This document shows, in pieces, positions 17,396 through 25,739 of a stretch of 64,000 nucleotides of DNA. Origin of the DNA: Phaeobacter gallaeciensis (GTDB taxonomy: Bacteria; Pseudomonadota; Alphaproteobacteria; Rhodobacterales; Rhodobacteraceae). Made by a program: the position numbers and the translations under genes. The stretch is taken from contig NZ_CP015124.1 in the NCBI RefSeq assembly GCF_001678945.1, positions 2,394,001 through 2,458,000 of the forward strand, read 5' to 3'. The notes under the pieces were generated by a model. It was given only the letters and a program-made list of their open reading frames with translations, was not told the DNA's origin and ran no database searches. Positions within the stretch are counted from its first letter, which is position 1. Every line of letters starts with the position of its first letter.

Positions 17396-17790
17396 TGAAA
17401 CAGAAGATGCTGGATCAAATGGCAGCGGTGACTGCGGCGCAATATCTGCGCGAACATGCGCGGGTGAAGCCGATTCTGGATGAGGAAGCCCGTTTGCGTG
17501 GGCAGCTTACCAAGCTGAACGCCCATGTGCAGGCCACACGCAGTGAAGCAGATGAGAACCACATGATGAAGGCGTTGGGCGCTGATCTGCTGTGGGAAGG
17601 CTGGCACACCCGGGCAAAGCGGGAACTGAACACCGAACTGGCCCAGGTCACGGCAAAGAAGCTGATGGCGATGGACAAGCTGCGCAAATCCTTTGGCCGC
17701 AAGACCGCCATTGCGGACATGGCCAAGGCCGAACGCGATCTGCACAAGGCCGCGCGTATTAAGGCGCTGCAGGAAAAGTTGTTGAATTAA
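17395..17790 (+). CDS. Small helical protein after flhB (FliJ-like candidate)
   Basis: A 131 aa, all-helical, Lys/Glu/Ala-rich protein (EHARVKPILDEEARLRGQLT; KKLMAMDKLRKSFGRKTAIA) with no membrane segment or signal peptide. I do not recognise it. Size, charge pattern and coiled-coil character resemble FliJ-type export chaperones, and no other fliJ is visible in this window, but this is only a suggestion. It starts on the flhB stop codon (TGATG) and is the last gene before a terminator. Confidence 0.65.
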   Translation: MKQKMLDQMAAVTAAQYLREHARVKPILDEEARLRGQLTKLNAHVQATRSEADENHMMKALGADLLWEGWHTRAKRELNTELAQVTAKKLMAMDKLRKSFGRKTAIADMAKAERDLHKAARIKALQEKLLN

Positions 17791-17884
17791 GTCCGGGTGC
17801 TGGGCGCGCCCGACCAGCTCTGAAACAAGAGCGGCGCGGAGAGGTCTCCAGGCAAGGTCACACAGCTTTGGTGGCAGGCGAAAC

Positions 17885-17921
17885 GCAAAAGGCCGGACCA
17901 ATCAAGGTCCGGCCTTTTTGT
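17885..17921. terminator. Bidirectional terminator between convergent operons
   Basis: AAAAGGCCGGACC and GGTCCGGCCTTTTT flank an AATCAA loop, giving an A/T-flanked stem of about 9 bp that can end transcripts from both the flhB side and, in the opposite direction, fliL2. Confidence 0.85.
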
Positions 17922-17940
17922 TGCATATAGGTAAGTTGTA

Positions 17941-18453
17941 TCAGACGTCTTGGCGGGTCATATCCATGATCAGGACGTCATAGACGTCATGTCCAAGCTG
18001 CCGCTGTGCGGCTTCACGCAGCGCCGTGCGTAGGGGGTGCATCACGTCAGAGCGAGTGAACGCGCCTTTGAAGCCGCCCATGTTTGCATGGTCAAACAGT
18101 ACCTGCAGGAATACGTCGCGTAGTTTGGGTTCAAAGGTGCGAATTTTATCCGCCATACCGGGTTTTGTTTCCAGGCTGAGAGTGATCACAACCAAAGAGG
18201 TCAGTTCGTCATGTTCAACAACGGGAACGATGAACTGGTTCGGGATCTTGACGTAATCATGCTCTCCACCCTCCATGGACTCGGCGGCGCCATGCCCGTC
18301 GTCCATAGTTTCCGTCGGCGGGGCCATGTGTTCTTCCCCGGTTGAGGCCATTTCATGCTCGGGGGCCGGTTCGGGCGCCATCATGATCCCGGCGCCAATT
18401 CCAGCGCCGGTGCCCACAATCAGCAGGATGAGAGGCAGTATCTTTGCAAGCAT
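17941..18453 (-). CDS. FliL-family protein (paralogue 2)
   Basis: A 170 aa second FliL-like protein. It has an N-terminal membrane helix (AKILPLILLIVGTGAGIGAG), an acidic His/Glu/Met-rich linker (about residues 28-65) and a periplasmic FliL-type domain (KIPNQFIVPVVEHDELTSLV ... ending GHDVYDVLIMDMTRQDV). The end YDVLIMDM matches DLLIMDF of the first FliL at 7880-8398. It lies 8 nt after flgH and ends the rod/ring operon. The two copies may have split stator and rod roles; the sequence alone does not show which. Confidence 0.75.
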   Translation of the reverse strand: MLAKILPLILLIVGTGAGIGAGIMMAPEPAPEHEMASTGEEHMAPPTETMDDGHGAAESMEGGEHDYVKIPNQFIVPVVEHDELTSLVVITLSLETKPGMADKIRTFEPKLRDVFLQVLFDHANMGGFKGAFTRSDVMHPLRTALREAAQRQLGHDVYDVLIMDMTRQDV

Positions 18454-18461
18454 GGTTTACC

Positions 18462-19202
18462 TCAGAATGGCAGGATGGCGTCCAGGACCTGTTGGCCGTA
18501 ACGCGGTTGCTGCATGTCGGTGATCTGGCCGCGACCGCCGTAGGACACGCGGGCCGACGCGATCTTGTCGTAGGTGATCTCGTTCTGGCGGCTGATATCC
18601 TGCGGCCGTACATAGCCGGACACTAGGAGTTCGCGCATTTCGAAGTTCACTCGCAACTCCTGCGAGCCGCTGATCGCCAGAACTCCGTTTGGCAGCACGT
18701 CAACCACGGTGGCTGCCACCCGCAGTTCCAGTTTTTCGCTGCGTTTCACCGATCCTTTGCCCGCGGCCGAGCTGGAGCTGCCAAGTTCCACCGCGTTCGA
18801 GGCGCTGGCTCCATCCGGAAGGTGACGATCCAGGCGCTGAGGCAGACCCAGAAGCTGCGGCAGTGCCATGCTTTCCGAGCCGGAGCGGGAGCGCGCGGTG
18901 TCATTCTTGATCTCTGCCGTTTCATCAATCTCGATGACCACGGTCATGATGTCGCCCTTCTTGATGGCGCGGCGGTCGCCCAGCAGGGACTGTTGCGAAC
19001 CGCTCCACAAAGAGGCGCTATCGACAGCGCGCCGCGGTTGGCTGTCCTGCGGCAGGCCCTGCCAGAGCATCGCGACGTGTTCGGAGGATTCATTGGCCGG
19101 CGAAAACGACGGTGGCTTGCCAAGGTGATCAGCCCGCCCACAAGCGCCGAGAATGATCAGCCCTGCCAGGGCGGCTTTGGAAGTGAATGCTGTGTGTTTC
19201 AT
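18462..19202 (-). CDS. flgH: Flagellar L-ring lipoprotein FlgH
   Basis: FlgH forms the outer-membrane L-ring. The 246 aa precursor has a lipoprotein signal with lipobox LGAC (LAGLIILGACGRADHLGKPP, Cys at about residue 21) and the family blocks SLWSGSQQSLLGDRRAIKKG, GDIMTVVIEIDETAEIKNDT and a C-terminal ISRQNEITYDKIASARVSYG. It overlaps flgA by 4 nt. FlgH normally partners the FlgI P-ring protein encoded at the left of the window. Confidence 0.95.
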   Translation of the reverse strand: MKHTAFTSKAALAGLIILGACGRADHLGKPPSFSPANESSEHVAMLWQGLPQDSQPRRAVDSASLWSGSQQSLLGDRRAIKKGDIMTVVIEIDETAEIKNDTARSRSGSESMALPQLLGLPQRLDRHLPDGASASNAVELGSSSSAAGKGSVKRSEKLELRVAATVVDVLPNGVLAISGSQELRVNFEMRELLVSGYVRPQDISRQNEITYDKIASARVSYGGRGQITDMQQPRYGQQVLDAILPF

Positions 19203-19618
19203 TTTCGTACCTCGACGGATCCGTCGGCTGCTATGCGTCCGGTTACAGTGGTGCGTGATGCCAGATTCATCACGCGGATCAGTTCGCCCTCGGCGCCGCG
19301 TCCAAGCGCGCGCCCTTCGGCGGAAATGGAAAGCCCACCCTGAACGAAGGTCAGAATCACCATGTCGTTGCGCTCGACGATGGCCGGGGGGCCAACATCG
19401 CCGGGCCGCAAGGGGCGCCCCGGATAAAGCGCAACGCGGGCTTCCTGACCGATCACCTCTTCGGGGTCGGACAGGGCACCCAGAACCTCGCCGGGTTTGA
19501 GCGCCAGATCCGATGCCGTCAGAATTTCCTTGGGGCGCACCGTGCGGACCGGGACCAGGATATCGGCCCAGGCGGTCTGCGCGATCAGCGTCACAAGGAG
19601 GGCGAGCTTGAGTTTCAT
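19199..19618 (-). CDS. flgA: P-ring assembly chaperone FlgA
   Basis: A 139 aa exported protein (signal peptide KLALLVTLIAQTAWA) with the SAF-like domain of FlgA (LVPVRTVRPKEILTASDLAL; PLRPGDVGPPAIVERNDMVI; RVMNLASRTTVTGRIAADGS). FlgA helps FlgI polymerise in the periplasm. It is on the short side compared with enteric FlgA (about 220 aa) because it lacks the N-terminal extra domain, as in other alphaproteobacteria. Its start overlaps the flgG stop. Confidence 0.9.
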   Translation of the reverse strand: MKLKLALLVTLIAQTAWADILVPVRTVRPKEILTASDLALKPGEVLGALSDPEEVIGQEARVALYPGRPLRPGDVGPPAIVERNDMVILTFVQGGLSISAEGRALGRGAEGELIRVMNLASRTTVTGRIAADGSVEVRK

Positions 19619-20403
19619 CAGCGGACCTGTGTGGTTGCGCCCATCATCTGGTCGACTGCGGAGATGACCTTGGCGTTCATTTCATAGCCGCGCTGCGCTT
19701 CAATCAGTTCGGTGACTTCGCGCACCGCATCGACCGAACTGGCCTCCAGATAACCCTGGCGCAGGGTGCCAAGACCGTCTTCGCCTGCGGTGGCAACCAG
19801 AGGTGCCCCGGAAGCTTCGGTCTCAGTGAAGAGGTTGCTGCCGATCGCCTCCAGTCCCTTGGGGTTGGAGAAACCCGCGAGGGTCAGCTGGCCCAGGATC
19901 TGACCTTCGGCGGTTTCGTCGAAATAGGCGTAAACTTCACCTTCGGCGTTGATCGAAATGCTGCGGGCATCATCGGGAATGGTGATTTCAGGAGAAACGG
20001 TATAGCCGTCAGAGGTGACGATCAGCCCTTCTCCAGATTGTTTCAAGGCACCATCGCGGGTGTATGCGGTCTGACCAGAGGGCAGGGTGACTTCCAGATA
20101 ACCTTTGCCGTCGATGGCCACATCCAGGTCATTGTTGGTTTCCTGCAGCGGCCCCTGCGACAGATGAACCGAGATGGCAGCGGGACGCACACCAAGGCCA
20201 ACCTGAACACCGGTGGGAAGAACGGTCCCATCCGAGGCATTCACCGTGCCCGCCCGCGACACCTGCTGATAGTGCAGGTCGGCGAACTCCGCCCGCCGCG
20301 CGTTGTAGGCGGTGGTGTTCATATTCGCGAGGTTGTTCGAAATGGTTTCGACACGCAGCTGCTGCGCGCTCATACCGGTGGCCGCGATTTTAAGGGCACG
20401 CAT
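19618..20403 (-). CDS. flgG: Distal rod protein FlgG
   Basis: A 261 aa axial protein with the rod signature at the N-terminus (ALKIAATGMSAQQLRVETIS, then NNLANMNTTAYNARRAEFAD) and the C-terminal Flg_bbr_C helix (TELIEAQRGYEMNAKVISAV). FlgG builds the distal rod that passes through the P and L rings, both encoded in this window. It lies 10 nt after flgF; length 261 aa is exactly the usual FlgG size. Confidence 0.95.
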   Translation of the reverse strand: MRALKIAATGMSAQQLRVETISNNLANMNTTAYNARRAEFADLHYQQVSRAGTVNASDGTVLPTGVQVGLGVRPAAISVHLSQGPLQETNNDLDVAIDGKGYLEVTLPSGQTAYTRDGALKQSGEGLIVTSDGYTVSPEITIPDDARSISINAEGEVYAYFDETAEGQILGQLTLAGFSNPKGLEAIGSNLFTETEASGAPLVATAGEDGLGTLRQGYLEASSVDAVREVTELIEAQRGYEMNAKVISAVDQMMGATTQVR

Positions 20404-20413
20404 GGTGTTTCTC

Positions 20414-21127
20414 CTACTTGATCAGGTTCTTGATGGCGGCGCGGATGCGCTCGTCTTCGGTTGTCAGAAAGCTTTGGCCCATTTCATAGGCCCGTTGGAT
20501 TTCGATCATGCGCGACACCTGTTGAATGGCATTCACGTTCGATCCTTCGAGAAATCCTTGCAGAACCCGGCCTTCAAGTGCGGGTTCGATTTCGCCATCG
20601 ACGCGGAACATCACCCCGTCTTCGCGGGACATGGTGTGCATCTCGACCGGCTTGAACAGACCGATCTGGCCCAAGGGCTGGCCATCGGCACTGAGCGTGC
20701 CGTCAGAGCCGACCTGGAAGGATTCGGCATCCGTCGGCACAAACAGCGGTGCGCCACCGGCATCCATCACCCGGTGGCCATCCATGGTGACCAGATCCCC
20801 CTGGGCATTGGATGAAAACGCGCCGGAGCGGGTCAGCCGCTGACCTTGCGGGGTTTCGACCATGAAGAAGGCATCGCCTTCGATCGCAAAATCGAAGGTG
20901 CCGTTGGTCTTGGTCAGCTGGCCCTGCTCCATCGAGGTGTTGTGAATATTCGCGCGTGCCATCGACATGGATTGCTGCCCTGGCGCTGACTGCACGTATT
21001 CCGAAAAAATCAGCCCTTCGGAGCGATAGCCCGTGGTTGCGGAGTTGGCGATATTGTTCGCCACCACCCGCATTTCACGCATCAGGCCGGTTTGACGGGA
21101 CAGTGTTGCATACCCTGCGGTTTCCAT
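20414..21127 (-). CDS. flgF: Proximal rod protein FlgF
   Basis: A 237 aa rod protein. The N-terminal rod motif is METAGYATLSRQTGLMREMR then VVANNIANSATTGYRSEGLI, and the C-terminus carries the matching helix (VSRMIEIQRAYEMGQSFLTT). The ATG at 21127 overlaps the fliQ stop and puts the rod motif at residue 1-40; a longer frame further upstream is fliQ read out of frame. Together with flgB, flgC and flgG it supplies the whole rod from one operon. Confidence 0.93.
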   Translation of the reverse strand: METAGYATLSRQTGLMREMRVVANNIANSATTGYRSEGLIFSEYVQSAPGQQSMSMARANIHNTSMEQGQLTKTNGTFDFAIEGDAFFMVETPQGQRLTRSGAFSSNAQGDLVTMDGHRVMDAGGAPLFVPTDAESFQVGSDGTLSADGQPLGQIGLFKPVEMHTMSREDGVMFRVDGEIEPALEGRVLQGFLEGSNVNAIQQVSRMIEIQRAYEMGQSFLTTEDERIRAAIKNLIK

Positions 21128-21399
21128 CACGAACCTCCGGAAATCATTGGAATGACGTGGCCGTTGAAAAACGCCACGAGTGTTTGTGTCATGAAGCCCA
21201 TCGACATCCAGAAGACGATGAGGATCGCGACGAGTTTGGGCACGAAGGTCAGCGTCATTTCCTGAACCGATGTCAGAGCTTGAAACAGGCCGACGGCCAG
21301 GCCGACGACCAGTGCCACGACCAGAATCGGCGTCGACATCACCACGGCTGCCCAAAGGGCCTGCCGCAACGTGTCGTAGAAAACGCCCTCACTCATCAT
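21127..21399 (-). CDS. fliQ: Flagellar export gate protein FliQ
   Basis: A 90 aa protein with two membrane helices (ALWAAVVMSTPILVVALVVG; FVPKLVAILIVFWMSMGFMT), the standard FliQ design. FliQ joins FliP and FliR in the export-gate core. It lies 3 nt after fliE and overlaps flgF, placing an export subunit among rod genes, an arrangement seen in other alphaproteobacteria. Confidence 0.94.
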   Translation of the reverse strand: MMSEGVFYDTLRQALWAAVVMSTPILVVALVVGLAVGLFQALTSVQEMTLTFVPKLVAILIVFWMSMGFMTQTLVAFFNGHVIPMISGGS

Positions 21400-21402
21400 G
21401 GC

Positions 21403-21699
21403 TTAGACCGGCATCCGCAGGATTTCCTGGTAGGCTTCGACCACCTTGTTGCGGACGGTCACTGCGGTTTCTACCGCCAGTTCCGTTTGTGCCAGCGCCT
21501 GCACCAGCGCGTGGGGGTCGCCGTTGCCAGTCATGGCCTGCACGGACATCTGTTCACCCTGCTGCAGCGTATTGGTGAAGTTTTCAAAGCTCGCCTTGGC
21601 CCGTTCACCCGGCGTGGCGCCGGTGAATTCCGGATCTGCCTGCGTTGCTGGGCGGGCGGCGGCATAGCCGGTTGCGGCGGAAAGAGTGCGAATATCCAT
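21403..21699 (-). CDS. fliE: Basal body MS-ring/rod junction protein FliE
   Basis: A 98 aa protein with the FliE C-terminal helices (EQMSVQAMTGNGDPHALVQA, then LAQTELAVETAVTVRNKVVE and YQEILRMPV). FliE links the MS-ring and export gate to the proximal rod. Size and position between flgC and fliQ support the call. Confidence 0.92.
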   Translation of the reverse strand: MDIRTLSAATGYAAARPATQADPEFTGATPGERAKASFENFTNTLQQGEQMSVQAMTGNGDPHALVQALAQTELAVETAVTVRNKVVEAYQEILRMPV

Positions 21700-21725
21700 T
21701 CTGGATCTCCTGGTTCAGGGGGAGT

Positions 21726-22118
21726 TTATTTTCTCAACAGGTCCATCAAGGACGAGGACATCTGCCGGGTCTGGTCGAACATTTTGAGGTTAGCTTCGTA
21801 GCTGCGCTGGGCTTCACGGGCGTCTGCGATTTCGATCATCAGATCTACGTTGGAGCCCTTGTAGTGGCCACTTTCATCGGCAAGCGGGTGCGAGGGGTCA
21901 TAGACCTGTTCCAATTCGCTGCGGTCCAGCGACACGCGGCCGACCTTGACACTTTCGACATCGGTGTTGATGTCGCGCACGGCCTGGAACGGCACAGTCT
22001 TGCGGCGGTAACCGGGGGTGTCGGCGTTGGAAATGTTCTCTGATACGTGACGCAGACGTTTGGCTTGGGCCTGAAGGCCGCTGGCGGTTACGCTCAGGGA
22101 TTTGGCAAATTCGCTCAT
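21726..22118 (-). CDS. flgC: Proximal rod protein FlgC
   Basis: A 130 aa rod protein with the motif SLSVTASGLQAQAKRLRHVS, ENISNADTPGYRRKTVPFQA and the C-terminal ADAREAQRSYEANLKMFDQT. It is 15 nt after flgB and 26 nt before fliE, giving the usual flgB-flgC-fliE order. Confidence 0.94.
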   Translation of the reverse strand: MSEFAKSLSVTASGLQAQAKRLRHVSENISNADTPGYRRKTVPFQAVRDINTDVESVKVGRVSLDRSELEQVYDPSHPLADESGHYKGSNVDLMIEIADAREAQRSYEANLKMFDQTRQMSSSLMDLLRK

Positions 22119-22133
22119 GGATCAGCCCTCGGT

Positions 22134-22523
22134 CTAGGTGGTGCGGATGCTGGTGCGCAGGACGTTCATCGACGACTTGTAGATCGCCAGTGCCCGATCG
22201 TGCTGGCGCTTCGTTTCGACCCCTTTCAGAATCTCTGTCTCGATCGAAACGGAGTTGTCGTTGGGGTCGCTGCCATCTACCGATTCTGTCACGGCCCAAT
22301 CCATGCCGCCGCCGGAGGCGCCATTCAGATGAGAGCCGCGGCTGGCGATCATGTCGCCGGGCCGTGCCTTTGCAGCGTAGACTTCCTTGAAGGGTTTGAT
22401 GTCCTTGGCATGATAGCCAGGGGTGTCCGCATTCGCGACGTTCTGCGACACCAGAGCCTGGCGCTTACCCGCATGGGTCGCCATGGCATATGCAATTTTG
22501 AAAACATTCAGTTCCGTAAACAC
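22134..22523 (-). CDS. flgB: Proximal rod protein FlgB
   Basis: A 129 aa rod protein with the rod motif ALVSQNVANADTPGYHAKDI and a C-terminal helix (RQHDRALAIYKSSMNVLRTS). I chose the GTG at 22523 because GAGGGAG lies about 8 nt upstream; a TTG at 22550 would add 9 residues without a ribosome site. It is first in a nine-gene leftward operon (flgB to fliL2) and divergent from fliI. Confidence 0.9.
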   Translation of the reverse strand: MFTELNVFKIAYAMATHAGKRQALVSQNVANADTPGYHAKDIKPFKEVYAAKARPGDMIASRGSHLNGASGGGMDWAVTESVDGSDPNDNSVSIETEILKGVETKRQHDRALAIYKSSMNVLRTSIRTT

Positions 22524-22610
22524 CGGGGCTTCTCCCTCGATCAATTTCAATCAAGGCTTAACCCCGATTCCTTTAGAAATTGTTGCAGGAAACAATTGGA
22601 GGCCAGGACA
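22524..22610. promoter_or_regulatory. Divergent flgB/fliI regulatory region
   Basis: An 87 nt divergent region. On the plus strand it contains TTCCTTTAGAAATTGTTGCA (22568-22587), which closely resembles the region around the second TTAG half-site upstream of the flagellins (e.g. CTCTTAGAAACTATTGCA for the second and sixth copies). The first half-site at the matching position is CCCC and a TTAA lies 4 nt further upstream, so the box is incomplete. Confidence 0.4.
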
Positions 22611-23942
22611 ATGATTGCTGAGCTGAAAGCCATGACTGAAGAAATCGCCAGCAAACGGCTGTCGACGCCGGTCGGGCGTGTGATTGGTATTGTTGGCGGT
22701 GAGATCGAGATTTCAGGCCTGCAGAATATCGCCCGCATCGGGGATCGCCTGGTGTTGCGGCGCGGTCCAAATGACGAACTTCATGGTGAGGTTCTGAAGA
22801 TTGAATCAAGCAAAATCAGTATGTTGTCAGATAAAACTCCGGATCGTGTCGCGATCGGGGATGCGGTTCTTCTCTATCCTGCGCCGCAGTTTGCACCAAG
22901 TGACAACTGGATCGGGCGCGTTATCGATCCTTTCGGAGAGCCCCTTGATGGGCGGCCATTGTTGCGCGGGTCACAAGCACGTGACCTGATGACGCCGCCG
23001 CCAAAAGCCGCCGGACGCCGCCATATGGGAGAGCGTCTGGATACGGGGTTGTCGGTGTTCAATACGATTCTCCCGATTGTGCGTGGTCAGCGGATTGGCC
23101 TTTTTGCGGGGTCTGGTGTTGGTAAATCGACGCTTTTGGCAAAATTGGCACAGCATATGGAGGCCGATGTGGTCGTCATGGCGCTGATCGGGGAGCGTGG
23201 GCGCGAAGTAAATCACTTTGTTGAGCAGGTTCTGGGGCCGGAAGGCATGCGCCGCGCGGTTGTTGTTGCCGCGACATCCGATCAATCGCCGCTGGTGCGG
23301 CGGCGCTGTGCCTGGGCGGCGATGACGATTGCGGAACATTTCCGCGACCAAGGCAAGAACGTCCTGCTGCTGGCCGACTCGGTTACGCGTTTTGCCGAAG
23401 CCCACCGCGAAATCTCGGCGGCTTCGGGCGAAGCGCCGGCCCTGCGCGGCTTCCCACCCTCGGTCACGCCGCTGATCACGGGCATGTGCGAACGTGCAGG
23501 GCCGGGCACCGGGGATCAGGGTGATATTACCGCGGTCTTCAGTGTTCTGGTTGCCGGCTCCGATATGGATGAACCGATTGCCGACATCCTACGCGGGGTT
23601 CTGGACGGACATATCGTGCTCAACCGCGAAATCGCCGAACGCGGCCGGTTCCCGGCGATCGATGTGTCGCGGTCGGTGTCACGAAGCCTGCCAGCCGCGG
23701 CGACCAAGGAAGAGAACGATCTGATCCTCGACGTGCGGAAATACCTCGGCTCTTATGAACAGTCCGAAGTCATGATCCGCGCTGGCCTTTATTCAGAAGG
23801 GACGGATCCGGTTCTCGATACGGCAGTGAAACTCTGGCCAGAGCTGGACGGCTTCTTTGGCCGCGACGACCCCAATGGTGTGAAGAGCAGTTTCGACCGC
23901 CTGAAACTGCTCTTGCGCCGCGCCGCAGCAGGCGCGCGCTGA
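22611..23942 (+). CDS. fliI: Flagellar export ATPase FliI
   Basis: A 443 aa F1-beta-like ATPase that powers flagellar protein export. The Walker A motif GLFAGSGVGKST spans about residues 162-174 (Lys172), followed by MALIGERGREVNHFVEQVLG and the Walker B region (NVLLLADSVTRFAEAHREIS). The ATG at 22611 has GGAGG upstream. fliH, its regulator, is in the fliF operon. fliI is alone in its transcript, ending at a strong terminator. Confidence 0.96.
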   Translation: MIAELKAMTEEIASKRLSTPVGRVIGIVGGEIEISGLQNIARIGDRLVLRRGPNDELHGEVLKIESSKISMLSDKTPDRVAIGDAVLLYPAPQFAPSDNWIGRVIDPFGEPLDGRPLLRGSQARDLMTPPPKAAGRRHMGERLDTGLSVFNTILPIVRGQRIGLFAGSGVGKSTLLAKLAQHMEADVVVMALIGERGREVNHFVEQVLGPEGMRRAVVVAATSDQSPLVRRRCAWAAMTIAEHFRDQGKNVLLLADSVTRFAEAHREISAASGEAPALRGFPPSVTPLITGMCERAGPGTGDQGDITAVFSVLVAGSDMDEPIADILRGVLDGHIVLNREIAERGRFPAIDVSRSVSRSLPAAATKEENDLILDVRKYLGSYEQSEVMIRAGLYSEGTDPVLDTAVKLWPELDGFFGRDDPNGVKSSFDRLKLLLRRAAAGAR

Positions 23943-24002
23943 AACGGAACCAGGCGCGGCCGACACGCCGTGCCTGAATGGTCTCAATAGGATGGCAAAA
24001 AA

Positions 24003-24042
24003 CAAAGGCGCCTGTCGAACAATACCGACAGGCGCCTTTTGC
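24003..24042. terminator. Bidirectional terminator between fliI and the DUF1217 gene
   Basis: CAAAGGCGCCTGTCG and CGACAGGCGCCTTTTG form an 11-12 bp stem with an AACAATAC loop between convergent genes. Confidence 0.88.
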
Positions 24043-24065
24043 ATGGTTTGGACGTGTCTTGTCGC

Positions 24066-24881
24066 CTAGGAGCCAAGGAGCAGCCGCAACGCGGTCGAGG
24101 CACTTGATTGCGAGGATTGGTAATCGGCAAGCTGCGCCTGAGCCAGGTAGCGTGTTGTCAGTTCTTCCATCTTTTCCGGATCGGCATAGACACTCAGATC
24201 GTCGGTCCCAAGAAAGTTCTGCGCGCGATCCTTGTAGATTTCGAGCTGACGGTCCACGTCCAGCTGAATAAAGCTCGGCGGCAGGTGGAACGTTGTCTGG
24301 AACATCTTCTGAAGGGCGGGCTGACCGATGATATTGTACCATTTGGTATCAATGGAGGTTGGCTCGCCGTCCTCGTTTAGGTCGGTTGCGATATTGACCA
24401 GTTCGCGCTCGGCAAACAGCGCAATCCGCATGGATTCGTTCTGTACGCCGACCGCGGCTTCGAAAGACTGGGTCTTGTTGGAGAAGATGATGTTCTCCAT
24501 GTCCTCTACGGACCCGGTTTTGACTGTGTCACCGGGACCGAAACCGAATGCTTCGGTGAAGGCAACCCAGCGGTCGTCTCCCAATCTGTTCGCCAATGCA
24601 TCATCCGCCGAAGACCCCTCCTCCAGAACCTTCTGGACGAGGGCCTTCATAGGGAGCTGATCGTCAAGGCCGAAAGCCCCCAGAGCGATGCCCAGCAAGC
24701 GGGTGTCTTTCACCAAATCGCCAGCTGTTTTGATATTTCCGATATTTTCGCGGAAATAGTCGCTCTCGCGTTTGAGCAGGGTGTCGTTGGAGAACGTTTC
24801 GAACTGCTTGTCGTAGGTCGCCTGCAGAATTCTCCATCCAACAATCCCGTCGGCGGGTATGATTGGCTGGTAGAGGATCAT
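24066..24881 (-). CDS. DUF1217 flagellar protein
   Basis: A 271 aa protein matching the DUF1217 family of alphaproteobacterial flagellar clusters (YQPIIPADGIVGWRILQATY; RESDYFRENIGNIKTAGDLV; DDRWVAFTEAFGFG). It is predicted to be helical, with no signal peptide or membrane segment. The function of the family is not established. It overlaps flbT by 4 nt and lies downstream of flaF-flbT, so it is likely linked to flagellin expression or export. Confidence 0.78.
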   Translation of the reverse strand: MILYQPIIPADGIVGWRILQATYDKQFETFSNDTLLKRESDYFRENIGNIKTAGDLVKDTRLLGIALGAFGLDDQLPMKALVQKVLEEGSSADDALANRLGDDRWVAFTEAFGFGPGDTVKTGSVEDMENIIFSNKTQSFEAAVGVQNESMRIALFAERELVNIATDLNEDGEPTSIDTKWYNIIGQPALQKMFQTTFHLPPSFIQLDVDRQLEIYKDRAQNFLGTDDLSVYADPEKMEELTTRYLAQAQLADYQSSQSSASTALRLLLGS

Positions 24882-25282
24882 GACGGGCGAATGGCCATCA
24901 GGCGTTCTTCGCGCGGCAGCAAGGCCCGCAGCGCTTTCAGGCAGCGATAATGGTTGTCATTCAGCAGAGATTCCGTGGCCTCGGCCAGTGCCGCACGGCT
25001 GTCGGAATCGGTGAAAACCTGGCTGAGCTCTTCGATGCGGCGCAGCATCGGCAGGCGGTCTTCTTCGGGATTGCTGTCACCTGTCAGGACCAACTGCGCT
25101 GCATAGCAGACGCGGCGGACGGGGGTATTTGCCTCTTCGGGACGGATCGCGTCCCTGAGACGCAGGATGTTTGCGTCTGGAGTTACAATCGAAAGGCGGC
25201 TACGACGATCCCCGTTTTCAATAACAGCGCCGTTAACAAGAACGCGCTCTTTCGGGGCGAGTTTCAGAACAAGTCCACTCAT
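24878..25282 (-). CDS. flbT: Flagellin translational regulator FlbT
   Basis: A 134 aa protein of the FlbT family (LVLKLAPKERVLVNGAVIEN; RRSRLSIVTPDANILRLRDA; LNDNHYRCLKALRALLPREE). In Caulobacter FlbT acts on the 5' leader of flagellin mRNA and lowers its stability or translation until the hook is complete. Here it sits directly after flaF and downstream of seven flagellins whose leaders share conserved hairpins. Length and motif order are normal. Confidence 0.92.
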   Translation of the reverse strand: MSGLVLKLAPKERVLVNGAVIENGDRRSRLSIVTPDANILRLRDAIRPEEANTPVRRVCYAAQLVLTGDSNPEEDRLPMLRRIEELSQVFTDSDSRAALAEATESLLNDNHYRCLKALRALLPREERLMAIRPS

Positions 25283-25285
25283 ATT

Positions 25286-25657
25286 TTAGGTTGCTCCACT
25301 GCGAAGGCCACGCATGATGGCTGTGTTGATTTCTACCAAGGGGCCAATTCCCGATTTACGGGAGAGTACTTGGCTGGTGTGTTGGCTTGTGAACGCTGCG
25401 AGATATACGATTTGTTCTTTAAGTTCTTCTGGAAGCCCATTGTCCGAGTCGGTGACATCCGAGCGGAAAATCTGCCAAAGTTTTCGGTTGTCATGGAGAG
25501 CTTCGGCAAGTGAAGTGAAGCCTTTTGACCCTTGTTTGGAAGCACTGATCATACGGTGCGTGATCCGGGCGATTGCCTCGAACTCCAGGTCTTTTGGTGT
25601 GCGGGTCGGGGCTTTCGCCGCCGAATAGGCGCGCTTCGCATTCAGAAGGGCATTCAC
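25286..25657 (-). CDS. flaF: Flagellin regulator FlaF
   Basis: A 123 aa FlaF-family protein (NAKRAYSAAKAPTRTPKDLE, FEAIARITHRMISASK; LPEELKEQIVYLAAFTSQHT). In Caulobacter FlaF works with FlbT and is needed for flagellin secretion or synthesis. It lies 3 nt before flbT and about 80 nt after the first flagellin gene (downstream of that gene's terminator). Confidence 0.9.
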   Translation of the reverse strand: MNALLNAKRAYSAAKAPTRTPKDLEFEAIARITHRMISASKQGSKGFTSLAEALHDNRKLWQIFRSDVTDSDNGLPEELKEQIVYLAAFTSQHTSQVLSRKSGIGPLVEINTAIMRGLRSGAT

Positions 25658-25696
25658 GTGTTATCCTAACGTACTATTTCTTCAGGTTCTCTGAGA

Positions 25697-25728
25697 ATAA
25701 AGGACCGGGGCGCGTCTGGCGCGCCCCA
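25697..25728 (-). terminator. Terminator of flagellin copy 1
   Basis: On the minus strand GGGGCGCG-CCAGA-CGCGCCCC forms an 8 bp GC stem followed by GGTCCTTTATT. The same element follows every flagellin of the array. Confidence 0.8.
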
Positions 25729-25739
25729 GATCAGGCCGT

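Noticed and set aside
22047-22610. Upstream extension of fliI in the same open frame
   Set aside because: It runs through flgB/flgC on the other strand; the ATG at 22611 has a good ribosome site and the family's normal N-terminus.
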